Notes: generated from the letters alone by a model not told the origin. Positions 53,201 to 60,852 are shown, counted from the stretch's first letter. The stretch is DNA of 64,000 bases from Sulfurovum sp. (GCA_027082955.1 JALWTA010000014.1:20628-84627); one strand, 5' to 3'. Translations and numbers: made by a program.

Positions 53201-53733
53201 CCAATGCCAACCGTGAGCCTTTCAAAGATGTGGTGGGGCGTGCAGAGTATGCTTTCAGCTTTCCCAGACAGGGTCGTAAGCCGCACCGGGCACTAAGCGA
53301 CTTCTTCCGCCATGAGCGTCATGATGTACTGCCCATTACCTGTGTGAGTGCCGGAGAGAAGTTCTCCGCCTACGAAAAAGAGCTCTATGATGCAGGCAAA
53401 TATCTGGAGTACAACATGGTGCACGGCTTCTCTGTCGAGCTTGCCGAAGCACTTGCAGAGGTGGCACACAAGCAGATACGGATGGACTTGGGTATCTTAC
53501 GTGAAGATGAGAAGCCCTCACTGCGTGATGTGCGGATGAACCGCTATCAGGGAGCACGTTACAGCTTTGGCTACCCCGCCTGTCCAGACCTTGAACAGAG
53601 CCGTATTATCTTCGATCTGCTCAAGCCTGAGGAGTTTGGGATAGAGCTGAGCGAAACGTTCCAGATCCACCCGGAGCAGAGTACCACAGCATTGGTGGTG
53701 CATCACCCTAAAGCGACCTACTATGCTGTATAG
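50215..53733 (+). CDS. metH: Cobalamin-dependent methionine synthase MetH
   Basis: MetH moves methyl from 5-methyl-THF to homocysteine through cobalamin. The 1172-residue protein has all four modules: homocysteine-binding (about 10-320, zinc ligands in LGGCCGTTPQH), folate-binding (350-610, NVEFAGRDGAKDM), B12-binding with GDVHDVGKN at about 730 (His732 is the cobalt ligand) and the SAM-binding activation domain (about 870-1172, YGYYPVRSNDQELLVFP). Start is TTG 50215 after AAAAAGGAAAG. Depends on cobalamin supply from outside the window. Confidence 0.98.
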   Translation: MSVKETIKSLIKERMLVIDGAMGTQIQDLDIPQEAWIDNKGVSQEGCNELLNDTAPELIERIHTRYAMAGADLIKTNTFGCMPWVLDEYQMSERAYELSKKGAALVKKVCNHYATPEQPRFVLGSIGPGTKLPSLGHIHYDEMYAGYKIVAEGLIDGGCDIFLLETCQDPLQIKAALHACQDANAAKGTNLPIMVSVTIELSGSMLIGTDAATIVTILEPFDILSLGLNCGTGPDQAKKHLKVMSELCAIPLSIHANAGLPQNRGGYTYYPMGPDEFTAKQLEFTALDGVSFLGGCCGTTPQHIQALKKAVGSLKPKAPTGHIEPSIASLFNTVELFQKPAPLLIGERSNATGSKAFRELIIAGDYEGTLTVGQAQVRDGAHCLDVNVEFAGRDGAKDMRAVMELYNQKIPIPLMPDATRVNTMEEGLKCIGGKPIINSVNLEDGEEKLDAVCGLAKRYGTALVCLTIDEKGMAKTKEEKVAVAERLYDLCVNRHGIAPHNLIFDVLTFTVGSGDEEYRDAAIQTLEAIRELHKRHPEVGSTLGLSNISFGLDRHARMYLNSVFLHHCIEAGLTSVIINVKHIIPLNKMSKEDIEVCEELLFHPDDQSLFKFIEHFSDKVVDTDANDEAYEAMNTEEKIARLLMDGDKERMIPLVEEARHEIHPDRIVNEILIDAMKVVGELFGSGQMQLPFVLQSAETMKATVDYLNPHLTKQEKETDTTLVIGTVKGDVHDVGKNLVDIILSNNGYKVINVGIKTELETYLDVMKEKEIQAIGMSGLLVKSTAVMKDNLETMAQMGLTIPVLLGGAALTRSFVDDFCRPIYKGPIFYCRDAFDGVVAMSRIEQYNEEVKTNPDAVLDTRLAGDMSERVEKKKKEVVIPPFEEIQMPEPVDIPTPPFWGRRVLQKADLDLDTVFEWVNQKSVIKMHWGYKKGKMDKAQYEKLLEEKVYPAYERLKREFIEKELFEPTIIYGYYPVRSNDQELLVFPESEGWNVDANANREPFKDVVGRAEYAFSFPRQGRKPHRALSDFFRHERHDVLPITCVSAGEKFSAYEKELYDAGKYLEYNMVHGFSVELAEALAEVAHKQIRMDLGILREDEKPSLRDVRMNRYQGARYSFGYPACPDLEQSRIIFDLLKPEEFGIELSETFQIHPEQSTTALVVHHPKATYYAV

Positions 53734-53805
53734 AGCGATTTGAATTATGCATAAAAAATATTTTTTGCTACAATAGAGTCAGTAGTATTATGTTGGAAGT
53801 GAGCG

Positions 53806-53823
53806 TAACAAATTTGTTATAAT
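53806..53823. promoter_or_regulatory. Palindromic operator over the mntA-hepT promoter
   Basis: TAACAAATTTGTTA is a perfect 14-bp palindrome and overlaps TATAAT at 53818-53823, 24 nt before the antitoxin ATG. This is the expected position for toxin-antitoxin autoregulation. Confidence 0.5.
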
Positions 53824-53846
53824 AAAACCGGAAAAGGAAATTTATT

Positions 53847-54137
53847 ATGACCAGAGATCAAGTTTTAACGATACTTAAAGAGCATAAGTCTTATATAGAG
53901 CAAGAGTTTGAAGTTGACAAAATAGGATTGTTTGGCAGCTATGCCAAGGGGAAGCAGACCCAAGAGAGTGATATTGATATTTATGTAGAATTTCGCCATA
54001 AAACCTTTGATAATCTGGCTGGTCTTTGGAATTATCTTGAGTCACTTTACCATAAAAAGGTGGACCTGTACCATAAGCATAAAAACAACAACAAAGTGAT
54101 TATCTCCAATATACAAAAAGATGTAATTTATGGATAA
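53847..54137 (+). CDS. MntA-type nucleotidyltransferase antitoxin
   Basis: The 96-residue minimal nucleotidyltransferase has the active-site pattern GS-x10-DxD in FGSYAKGKQTQESDIDIYVE (about residues 34-50). MntA antitoxins inactivate HepT by adding AMP units to its active-site tyrosine. The stop overlaps the hepT start by 8 nt. Confidence 0.88.
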   Translation: MTRDQVLTILKEHKSYIEQEFEVDKIGLFGSYAKGKQTQESDIDIYVEFRHKTFDNLAGLWNYLESLYHKKVDLYHKHKNNNKVIISNIQKDVIYG

Positions 54138-54501
54138 GTCCAGCAATACAGAACTTTTGAAGTTTATATTAGAGAGTATAAACCTGATAAAGAAAAGGTT
54201 TGAGGATATAACAAATAGTGACGACTTCTTGCATACAGAATATGGTATGACACAACTTGATGCCATATCTATGAGGTTGCAATCAATTGGCGAAGCTTTA
54301 AAAAATATTGATAAACGCGATAGGGCATTTTTGCTTGAAGTTGCCGATAAAAGATACTGGAGCAATATTATTAAAACCCGAGAGATTATTACCCATCACT
54401 ATATGGATATTGATGCTGAAACTATTTTTATGATATGTGATGAGAAATTGGATGATTTGGAAGAGAAGGTCTCTATATTAATGGATAAACTAAAAAGCTG
54501 A
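54130..54501 (+). CDS. HepT-type HEPN ribonuclease toxin (DUF86)
   Basis: The 123-residue all-helical protein has the HEPN catalytic motif R-x4-H-x-Y in TREIITHHYMDID near residue 83. The Tyr is the expected target of AMPylation by the paired MntA. Preceding Met in LDAISMRLQSIGEAL is typical of DUF86. A zinc-ribbon gene overlaps its stop by 1 nt (TGATG), forming a three-gene unit. Confidence 0.88.
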   Translation: MDKSSNTELLKFILESINLIKKRFEDITNSDDFLHTEYGMTQLDAISMRLQSIGEALKNIDKRDRAFLLEVADKRYWSNIIKTREIITHHYMDIDAETIFMICDEKLDDLEEKVSILMDKLKS

Positions 54502-54695
54502 TGATGGAAAAAGAATCTAAAACTACTTCCTGCCGCTACTGCAAACTTGAGGTAGAAAAAGGGGAACGTCGCTGCCCTCACTGTGGTACGCTCAACCCCT
54601 CGATGGGGGTGAAACAGTCGCTTATCTGGACGGTTTCAGCGATTGTCATGCTTTATCTTGCTTCCTATATCATTGGGTATTTTAAGGCATCATAA
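54501..54695 (+). CDS. Small zinc-ribbon membrane protein
   Basis: The 64-residue protein has a four-Cys zinc ribbon (CRYC ... CPHCG) at about residues 11-30 and one C-terminal transmembrane helix (SLIWTVSAIVMLYLASYIIG). Translation is coupled to hepT by TGATG overlap, so it may be a passenger of the toxin-antitoxin operon. Function unknown. Confidence 0.75.
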   Translation: MMEKESKTTSCRYCKLEVEKGERRCPHCGTLNPSMGVKQSLIWTVSAIVMLYLASYIIGYFKAS

Positions 54696-54705
54696 AGGGG
54701 TTAAA

Positions 54706-54918
54706 ATGGAAATACAAAAAGGCATATACCGACACTACAAAGGCAATGAGTATGAAGTGCTGATGGTGGCACGCCATTCTGAGACCGAAGAGCCGATGGT
54801 AGTGTATCGTGCACTGTATGGTGACTATGGGGTATGGGTAAGACCCTATGAGATGTTTATGCAGAAGGTGGAAGTAGGTGGCGAGATGGTAGATCGGTTT
54901 ACGTTTTTGTATGCGTAG
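54706..54918 (+). CDS. DUF1653-family protein
   Basis: The 70-residue protein MEIQKGIYRHYKGNEYEVL shows the DUF1653 pattern: GxYRHYKG, a YEVL strand, HSETEEPMVVYRALYGD and WVRPYEMF. The family is common and of unknown function. ATG 54706 has AAGGGG upstream; an earlier frame start overlaps the zinc-ribbon gene. Confidence 0.88.
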   Translation: MEIQKGIYRHYKGNEYEVLMVARHSETEEPMVVYRALYGDYGVWVRPYEMFMQKVEVGGEMVDRFTFLYA

Positions 54919-54920
54919 TA

Positions 54921-55103
54921 TCAAATACCCTCCATCCTCCGTGCCTCAAAACGAACCAGCCTTTCCTCTGAAAAACGGAACGATATTTCAATAGGACGGC
55001 AGCACACTTCGCAGTCCTCAATATATTCGCTCTCCTCTTTGCTTGGGTCAAGCACCATTGAGATCGTCTCCCAGCAGTAGGGGCAGGTAAAAAAGTGTTC
55101 CAT
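54921..55103 (-). CDS. CPXCG-motif Cys-rich protein
   Basis: The 60-residue protein has CPYCWE near residue 7 and CEVCCRPIE near 31, a two-CxxC zinc ribbon of the CPXCG family. The second position of the first motif is Trp rather than Gly. It converges with the DUF1653 gene, the stops being 2 nt apart. Function unknown. Confidence 0.85.
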   Translation of the reverse strand: MEHFFTCPYCWETISMVLDPSKEESEYIEDCEVCCRPIEISFRFSEERLVRFEARRMEGI

Positions 55104-55322
55104 TGAAAAATATCCTTTGAAGTTTTGTCATTTCTGGCTTGAGCAGGAATCTATGTGTTACTTATTTAGCAAGTATTAAGATCCAGCATCAAGTGTGTGA
55201 TGAGAACACGCCTCTTGGAATCGAAAGCTTTAGCTTCGTCTTAACGTAGAATGGTAAAAATGTAAGACGGGGCTAAAGCCTCCGGTTCCAGAAAGATTAT
55301 AAAAGAGTGATCTTCTTATACC
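55104..55322. other. Intergenic interval with hairpin repeat
   Basis: No gene is visible. The main content is the long inverted repeat at 55215-55291 described separately. Confidence 0.6.
55215..55291. repeat. 29-bp imperfect inverted repeat forming a long hairpin
   Basis: The left arm at 55215-55243 and the complement of the right arm at 55263-55291 match at 22 of 29 positions, sharing GGCTTTAGC-like and CGTCTTA blocks. All seven differences are transitions, so in RNA nearly every position can still pair (G-U). The loop is 19 nt. This suggests a transcribed structured repeat rather than a neutral MITE end. Confidence 0.7.
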
Positions 55323-55541
55323 TTATTTCCACTCTTTGCGAAACCATTTTGTCAACCAGTTTGGCAATGTACATCCGCTACAGTTGCCTGTGCGTTCACA
55401 ACGGGTTATTTGAATGTTTCTCCAGAGCATAAAGGCAAAGCCGGCAGCAATGATAAGCTGCAAGGCTGCCATATTGTAGTAGCCCTCTATGAGGTTTTGG
55501 ATGCCCATGACGAGGAAGAGGATGGTGATGATGAGGCACAT
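55323..55541 (-). CDS. Small two-helix membrane protein with Cys tail
   Basis: The 72-residue protein MCLIITILFLVMGIQNLIEG has two hydrophobic helices (about 2-22 and 25-43) and a tail with CERTGNCSGC and several basic residues. AGGAGAG precedes ATG 55541. A longer frame upstream runs through the structured repeat at 55621-55742 and is not credible. The Cys tail might bind metal; I do not recognise the family. Confidence 0.65.
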   Translation of the reverse strand: MCLIITILFLVMGIQNLIEGYYNMAALQLIIAAGFAFMLWRNIQITRCERTGNCSGCTLPNWLTKWFRKEWK

Positions 55542-55620
55542 GAGGCTCTCCTGATTTTTATGTGAATGTATTATACTTTCTATATTTATATCAGAACTTC
55601 TCTTGTATTTATGCTCTTTT

Positions 55621-55645
55621 GATACTTTTTTTATAAAAAAGTATC
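55621..55645. terminator. Near-perfect 11-bp AT palindrome
   Basis: GATACTTTTTT and AAAAAAGTATC flank a 3-nt loop. It sits at the edge of the structured element that follows and can act as a bidirectional terminator because both arms contain T runs. Confidence 0.45.
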
Positions 55646-55650
55646 GCAAA

Positions 55651-55742
55651 AAAGCGTCACTTCGCAAGTGCACGGGCGATGCTTGTGTCGCCTTGCTTCG
55701 CAAATGTGGGCGACAACGCATCTGTGCACCCGATGCTCAGTG
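55651..55742. repeat. GC-rich structured element upstream of the dipeptidase gene
   Basis: The block holds nested complementary segments: GTCAC/GTGAC at the ends, GTGCAC twice, GATGC/GCATC, and TTGTGTCGCC against GGGCGACAA. It is far more GC-rich than its flanks. It ends 23 nt before the dipeptidase start. A repeat element or structured RNA are both possible. Confidence 0.5.
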
Positions 55743-55764
55743 ACAATCCAATATAAAGGAATAT

Positions 55765-57039
55765 ATGATGTCAAAAATTATTGAGTATTTTGAAACGATT
55801 GCTAAGATACCACACTGTTCGAAAGAGGCGGAGGGGCTGTGTGACTTTTTGGTAGCGTTTGCAAAAGAGAGAGGGTATGAGGTAGAGATGGATGTGGCGA
55901 AGAATATTTACGCTTACAAAGGAACACCCAGACTCTGTTTGCAGGCGCACTACGATATGGTTTGCATGGGGAAAGCACCGCAGATAGAAACCTATGTTGA
56001 AGAGGGGTGGATGAAAGCCAAAGATGCTTCTTTGGGAGCAGACAACGGTATGGCAGTGGCGATGATGATGCAGCTGATGGAGGAGGGGAAGGTGTTGGAG
56101 TTTCTCTTTACTTCTGACGAGGAGATAGGGCTCATTGGTGCTAACGCACTGGCATTTGAGCTTAAAGCGGAGTATATGCTCAATCTTGACAGCGAGGATG
56201 AGGCGGAGGTGTACATAGGCTGTGCCGGAGGCGCGGACATTACGGCATTTAAGCAGGATGACTACGTTGAGGGAAGCGGTACCTGTTATGAGGTTGCCAT
56301 CAACAGATTGCCGGGTGGACATTCTGGAGTGGATATTGACAAAGGTATCCCCTCTGCCATTAAGGTGCTTGGCAGCTACCTCAAAGAGGCAGGGGTGACA
56401 CAGCTTGCAAGCCTCTATGCCGGTGAGCGGCGCAATGCCATCCCTGCCAATGCCGTTGCCATCGTTAGAAGTGAAATACCACTTGTTACCAAAGGAGATG
56501 TAACAGTACGTGTCTTGAATGAATCTCCCGAGATTCTCAAAGAGGGAGCAAAGGTTATCGAACTCATCAATGCTTTCAAACACGGTGTGCATGAGATGAA
56601 TGAGGAACTTGGCATCCCGCATACCAGTATCAACCTTGCTATCATCACCGGAGATGAAAATGGCGGCTTGACTGTAGAAACAAGTGCCAGAGCGATGGAT
56701 ATGGAGGCACTTGATGTTTTGACCCAAGAGACGGTTGAGCTATTTGAAACGCACGGATTCAAGACCAAAGTGGAGGACAAATACCCCGCTTGGAAGCCGG
56801 ATGTGACAGACTTTACCAAACTGGTTGATGCCAAGGTGTGTGAAGTGTTTGGGCAGAGTAAGCTTATGGCGATTCACGCTGGGCTTGAGTGCGGGGTGAT
56901 TGCCCAGAAGTATCCGCAGATGAAATTCGCTTCCATCGGTCCGACTATTCGATACCCGCACTCAACACGGGAGATGGTGAAGCTTGACTCGGTAGAAAAA
57001 ACCTTTGATGTCGTACAAAAAATTATTGAGTCGATGTAA
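55765..57039 (+). CDS. M20-family aminoacyl-histidine dipeptidase (PepD-like)
   Basis: This di-zinc peptidase cleaves dipeptides. The 424-residue protein has LCLQAHYDMVCMG with the first zinc His and catalytic Asp near residue 72, GADNGMAVAMMMQL near 105 (bridging Asp), TSDEEIGLIGA with catalytic and zinc Glu near 130, NLDSEDE, and HAGLECGV near 370. At 424 residues it is shorter than E. coli PepD (485). Start 55765 or 55768. Confidence 0.92.
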   Translation: MMSKIIEYFETIAKIPHCSKEAEGLCDFLVAFAKERGYEVEMDVAKNIYAYKGTPRLCLQAHYDMVCMGKAPQIETYVEEGWMKAKDASLGADNGMAVAMMMQLMEEGKVLEFLFTSDEEIGLIGANALAFELKAEYMLNLDSEDEAEVYIGCAGGADITAFKQDDYVEGSGTCYEVAINRLPGGHSGVDIDKGIPSAIKVLGSYLKEAGVTQLASLYAGERRNAIPANAVAIVRSEIPLVTKGDVTVRVLNESPEILKEGAKVIELINAFKHGVHEMNEELGIPHTSINLAIITGDENGGLTVETSARAMDMEALDVLTQETVELFETHGFKTKVEDKYPAWKPDVTDFTKLVDAKVCEVFGQSKLMAIHAGLECGVIAQKYPQMKFASIGPTIRYPHSTREMVKLDSVEKTFDVVQKIIESM

Positions 57040-57041
57040 AG

Positions 57042-57695
57042 TTATACTTTGAAACTCTCCGTTGTTTTACAGTAGGGTTTCATGAAGCACTCCTCACATT
57101 CGGGTTTGACTGCTTTGCAGCGGTAGCGCCCGAAGAGTACCATTGCCTGATGGAGCCGGTGCAGGTCGGTTTTGAATTTCTTTGTCAGCTCCTCCTCGCA
57201 CTTGAGGGCTGTGGGGGCATCGCAGAGTCCAAGGCGGTGTGCGACACGGTAAACATGGGTATCGACCGCCATGAGGTTGGCACCGGTGTACTCTATCATT
57301 ACCACATTTGCGGTCTTCTGTCCTACACCTGCAAGTTTGACAAGCTCATCACGCTCAAGCGGTATCTCTCCACTATAGTTTTCGACAACACTCTGTGCCA
57401 TTTTGATGAGGTTCTTGGCTTTGTTGTTGAAAAAGGAACAGGTATTGATGTAAGATTTGACCTCGTCAAGGTCGGCATTGGCAAGCGAAACAGGATCAGG
57501 GTATCGTTCAAAGAGTGCGGGCGTGATGATATTGACCCGTTTGTCGGTACACTGAGCCGAGAGCATCACGGCAATGAGCAGTTCGTAAATATTACGGTAG
57601 TTTAGTTCTGTAACCGAATCGGGGTAGTGTGCAAGAAAGAGTTTCTTGATCTCTTCTATCTCTTTTTGGGTTGCTTTTTTTACCTTTTTAGCCAT
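57042..57695 (-). CDS. nth: Endonuclease III
   Basis: Nth is a DNA glycosylase/AP lyase for oxidised pyrimidines. The 217-residue protein has the helix-hairpin-helix with catalytic Lys in LAGVGQKTANVVM (about residue 122), catalytic Asp in AVDTHVYRVAHRLG (about 140) and the [4Fe-4S] set C-x6-C-x2-C-x5-C in CKAVKPECEECFMKPYC near the end. It is divergent from the PEB4-type gene, an order I recall from Campylobacter. Confidence 0.97.
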   Translation of the reverse strand: MAKKVKKATQKEIEEIKKLFLAHYPDSVTELNYRNIYELLIAVMLSAQCTDKRVNIITPALFERYPDPVSLANADLDEVKSYINTCSFFNNKAKNLIKMAQSVVENYSGEIPLERDELVKLAGVGQKTANVVMIEYTGANLMAVDTHVYRVAHRLGLCDAPTALKCEEELTKKFKTDLHRLHQAMVLFGRYRCKAVKPECEECFMKPYCKTTESFKV

Positions 57696-57815
57696 AGTGA
57701 CTCAACTCCTTAAAAAAATCTTAGCATAACGTGTATTGGTTAATGAATTGTTTAACTATAACAGATATACTACCCTCACTTATAATTTTAAATTCAGACA
57801 AAGGACATCATTACA

Positions 57816-58661
57816 ATGTTAAAACTTGCAAAAACATCATTGATCGCAGCAGCGGTTATGGCAACTTCGGTTGTCGCATCGGATATTCTCGTTACGGTCA
57901 ACGGAACCAATATTACCAAGCAGGATGCTGAAGCATTTGTTAGTGCAACTGTACCGAATGCACACTTCTCACAACTTGCTCCCAAGCAGCAGGAGATGAT
58001 CAAAAATACACTGGTACAGAAAGTACTTTTTGGTGAGCTGGCAAAAAAAGAAGGGATTGACAAAACACCGGAATTCAAGAGAAACCTGCAAAAAATAGCC
58101 AATGAGCTTGCAGTGAACATGTGGATGAAAAAACAGTTGGACAGTACAATTGTCAGTGACAGTGAAGCTAAAGATTTCTATGAAAAGAACAAAGACAAAT
58201 TTATTATGCCAGAAACAGTACATGCACGTCATATTCTTGTAAAAAGTGAAAAAGAAGCGCAGGCAATTATTAATCAGCTCAAAGGCTTGAAAGGCGATAA
58301 GCTCAAAGAGAAGTTTATTGCATTGGCAAAAGCAAAATCTACCGGTCCTTCTGCGCCAAAAGGCGGAGATCTCGGCAATTTCAAAAAAGGACAGATGGTA
58401 CCGGCATTTTCAAAAGCTGTTTGGGCACTGGAGCCGGGTGAGATTACAACAAAACCGGTGAAAACACAGTTTGGGTACCACGTGATCTATCTTGAAGCAA
58501 AGAATAAGGCTAAACCTGTGGCATATACTATGGTCAAGGATAGAATTATTGCCACACTTAAACAGCAGCAGTTCGCCAAGAAAATCGCACAGATTGGGAA
58601 TGAATTGAAGTCAAAAGCCAAGATTGTTGATATGACAAAAGATGCAAAAAACGCAAAATAG
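57816..58661 (+). CDS. Periplasmic peptidyl-prolyl isomerase / chaperone, PEB4-HP0175 type
   Basis: The 281-residue protein has a signal peptide (SLIAAAVMATSVVASD), a SurA-like N-terminal helical region, a parvulin domain (VHARHILVKSEKEAQAIINQ, GPSAPKGGDLGNFKKGQM, KTQFGYHVIYLE at about 132-230) and a C-terminal helix. C. jejuni PEB4 and H. pylori HP0175 have this form and help outer-membrane protein folding. In Campylobacter the gene order is nth, peb4, fba; here a paralogue is inserted before fba. Confidence 0.92.
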   Translation: MLKLAKTSLIAAAVMATSVVASDILVTVNGTNITKQDAEAFVSATVPNAHFSQLAPKQQEMIKNTLVQKVLFGELAKKEGIDKTPEFKRNLQKIANELAVNMWMKKQLDSTIVSDSEAKDFYEKNKDKFIMPETVHARHILVKSEKEAQAIINQLKGLKGDKLKEKFIALAKAKSTGPSAPKGGDLGNFKKGQMVPAFSKAVWALEPGEITTKPVKTQFGYHVIYLEAKNKAKPVAYTMVKDRIIATLKQQQFAKKIAQIGNELKSKAKIVDMTKDAKNAK

Positions 58662-58685
58662 TAAAGAGGCACAGCAGGATAGAGT

Positions 58686-59729
58686 ATGAAGAGAACAATA
58701 GCAGCGTTTGGTACTGTGTGTATGCTAGCCGTTACACCTGTATTGGCAGACCATCTTAAAGAGAGCTTGAGCGGTATGCTCAAGAAAAATGACAGTACAC
58801 CTTCGATGGTTAATCTTAACGGCATTGGACTAGACGGGCAAAAACACCCTTCCAGACCTAAAAAACACAGTGCAAAAGCAACGGTTGCGGTTATAGAAGG
58901 ACATAAGATTACCAAAAAAGAGGCGGATGCCTATCTTTCAAAAAGAACAGGTGGTAAAATCAGTGATTTTGATCGCCTTCCAAAAGCGCAGCGTATTGCA
59001 TTGATCAAGGAGCTTTCTTTACCAATGCTACTTGCTAAAAAAGCAAAAGCTTCACTCTCCAAGGAAGATCAGCAAGCACTTATCTCTCGTGCATGGATGT
59101 ATACTTCAATGGCACAGGCACAAATACCGGATGAGCAGATTAAGGCAGCCTATAACAGGATCAAAGCAGAGGCGACTGCCAAAGGCGCATTGGCACAGGT
59201 ACCCCCTCTTGACCGTATCAAAGACCGTATCAAAATGCAGATAGCACAACAGCAAATTATTGGGCAGATGATGCGTGGTGTTGATATTAAGATTGCTAAA
59301 GATTCTGACAAAACAGCCGGATATGCAGGAAGTATACCAATTTCAATTGATGAGGCAAACAAGGCACTTGCTCGGATGACAAAGGGAAAGTACACATGGA
59401 AAACACTTCCCGAGAAAGAGAAACTGCAAGCACTCAATATGATAGCACCGGGTAAACTCATTATGATGAGTGCAGAAAATGCAATGACGCAGAAGCAGAA
59501 AGATACGGTGTTGGCAAACTATTGGATGCAGACAGAGCTCTCCAAAATCAAAGTTTCAGACAAAAAGGCAAAAAAACGGTACAGCAAAATAAAAGAAATG
59601 CTTAAAAAATCAAAAAACAAGCACAAACTTCCCGAATACAGTGTTCTTGAAAAACGCTTGAAAATGGAAATTGCTAAAGAGAAGTTTATACGAAACATCA
59701 CACAGCACGTACACATTAAGCTAAAGTAA
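58686..59729 (+). CDS. SurA-like periplasmic protein without isomerase domain
   Basis: The 347-residue protein has a signal peptide (IAAFGTVCMLAVTPVLAD), a low-complexity linker, and two regions similar to the N-terminal part of the upstream isomerase: VAVIEGHKITKKEADAYLSK to LLAKKA (about 63-118) and AGSIPISIDEANKALARMTK to LANYWMQTEL (about 216-280). Each starts with a short strand and a K/T-E/D-A-x-A helix, then a KLxxL-type helix that ends before a basic segment. No parvulin motif occurs. It is 24 nt after the PEB4-like gene, basic, and probably a chaperone derived from it by duplication. Confidence 0.72.
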   Translation: MKRTIAAFGTVCMLAVTPVLADHLKESLSGMLKKNDSTPSMVNLNGIGLDGQKHPSRPKKHSAKATVAVIEGHKITKKEADAYLSKRTGGKISDFDRLPKAQRIALIKELSLPMLLAKKAKASLSKEDQQALISRAWMYTSMAQAQIPDEQIKAAYNRIKAEATAKGALAQVPPLDRIKDRIKMQIAQQQIIGQMMRGVDIKIAKDSDKTAGYAGSIPISIDEANKALARMTKGKYTWKTLPEKEKLQALNMIAPGKLIMMSAENAMTQKQKDTVLANYWMQTELSKIKVSDKKAKKRYSKIKEMLKKSKNKHKLPEYSVLEKRLKMEIAKEKFIRNITQHVHIKLK

Positions 59730-59749
59730 ACAGAGGGAGATAAGAGAGA

Positions 59750-60823
59750 ATGAGTACAAAAGTATTGGATACCATAGGAGTTGGCGTTGTTTCGGGCGAT
59801 GACCTGCAACAACTTTTTGCTATTGCAAAAGAGAATGAGTTTGCCATTCCCGCAGTGAATGTAGTAAGTACCTCTTCGGTTAATGCGGTACTGGAAGCAG
59901 CAAAGAAGGTCAATTCACCTGTGATCATTCAGTTTAGTAACGGTGGGGCAGCCTACTATGCCGGCAAAGGGATTGATGCAAAAGAGGGGGCGGTACTTGG
60001 TGCCATTTCAGGTGCACAGCATGTCCATACTCTAGCAGAGGCGTATGGGGTTCCTGTGGTATTGCATACTGATCATGCAGCCCGCAAACTTTTGCCGTGG
60101 ATCGATGCCTTGCTTGATGCAGGAGAAGCACACTTCAAAGCACACGGCAAACCTTTGTTTTCCTCACACATGCTTGATCTGAGTGAAGAGCCGCTTGATG
60201 AGAATATCGAAACATGCAAACGCTATCTTGAGCGTATGAGCAAAATAGGCATGACCCTTGAGATCGAGCTGGGTATCACCGGCGGCGAAGAAGATGGTGT
60301 GGATAACAGTGATGTGGATAATGCACTGCTTTATACACAGCCCCAAGAGGTTGCTTACGCTTATGAGGAACTCTTGAAAATTTCTGACAAGTTTACGATC
60401 GCAGCCTCGTTTGGTAATGTACACGGGGTCTATAAGCCCGGCAACGTTGTTTTGCGTCCGGAAATTCTTGACAACTCCCAAAAGTACATCGAAGAGAAGT
60501 TCAACACAGCGCCAAAACCTGTCAACTTTGTCTTTCATGGCGGTTCGGGAAGTGAACTGAAAGATATTCGTGATGCTATCAGCTACGGTGTGATCAAGAT
60601 GAATATCGATACCGATACACAGTGGGCATTCTGGGATGGTGTTCGCGGTTATGTGGCAAAATACCACGACTATCTTCAGGGGCAGATTGGTAACCCTGAA
60701 GGTGAAGAGAAACCGAACAAAAGCTACTACGATCCGCGTAAGTGGCTGCGTGCGGGAGAAGAGTCTATGGTCAAACGTCTTGAACAGGCTTACGAAGATC
60801 TCAACTGTATCGGACGGAATTAA
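59750..60823 (+). CDS. fbaA: Class II fructose-bisphosphate aldolase
   Basis: The zinc aldolase serves glycolysis and gluconeogenesis, the latter being essential in autotrophs. The 357-residue protein has HTDHAARKLLPWIDALLDAG with zinc His and catalytic Asp near residue 110, the ELGITGGEEDGVDN zinc/Glu motif near 175, HGVYKPGNV, and VFHGGSGSELKDI near 265, and NIDTDTQWAFWDGVR. It follows the SurA-like gene after 20 nt. A heptamer repeat begins right after its stop. Confidence 0.97.
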   Translation: MSTKVLDTIGVGVVSGDDLQQLFAIAKENEFAIPAVNVVSTSSVNAVLEAAKKVNSPVIIQFSNGGAAYYAGKGIDAKEGAVLGAISGAQHVHTLAEAYGVPVVLHTDHAARKLLPWIDALLDAGEAHFKAHGKPLFSSHMLDLSEEPLDENIETCKRYLERMSKIGMTLEIELGITGGEEDGVDNSDVDNALLYTQPQEVAYAYEELLKISDKFTIAASFGNVHGVYKPGNVVLRPEILDNSQKYIEEKFNTAPKPVNFVFHGGSGSELKDIRDAISYGVIKMNIDTDTQWAFWDGVRGYVAKYHDYLQGQIGNPEGEEKPNKSYYDPRKWLRAGEESMVKRLEQAYEDLNCIGRN

Positions 60824-60824
60824 A

Positions 60825-60852
60825 GCGTTCAGTGCGTAGTGTTCAGCGTTCA
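60825..60852 (+). repeat. Heptamer repeat, four units, at the start of the ACC-deaminase-like gene
   Basis: Units gcgttca, gtgcgta, gtgttca, gcgttca. The only usable start codon of the downstream gene (GTG 60832) lies in the second unit. A perfect 9-bp stem-loop AGAGACGGG-ctc-CCCGTCTCT follows at 60855-60875, inside the coding sequence. Confidence 0.75.

Noticed and set aside
53741..53765. AAAAAATATTTTTT palindrome after metH as terminator
   Set aside because: It is a pure A/T palindrome with no GC stem; more likely part of the AT-rich promoter region of the next operon.
55542..55721. N-terminal 60-residue extension of the small Cys-tailed membrane protein
   Set aside because: It translates the structured repeat and AT palindrome; a good ribosome-binding site precedes the internal ATG 55541.
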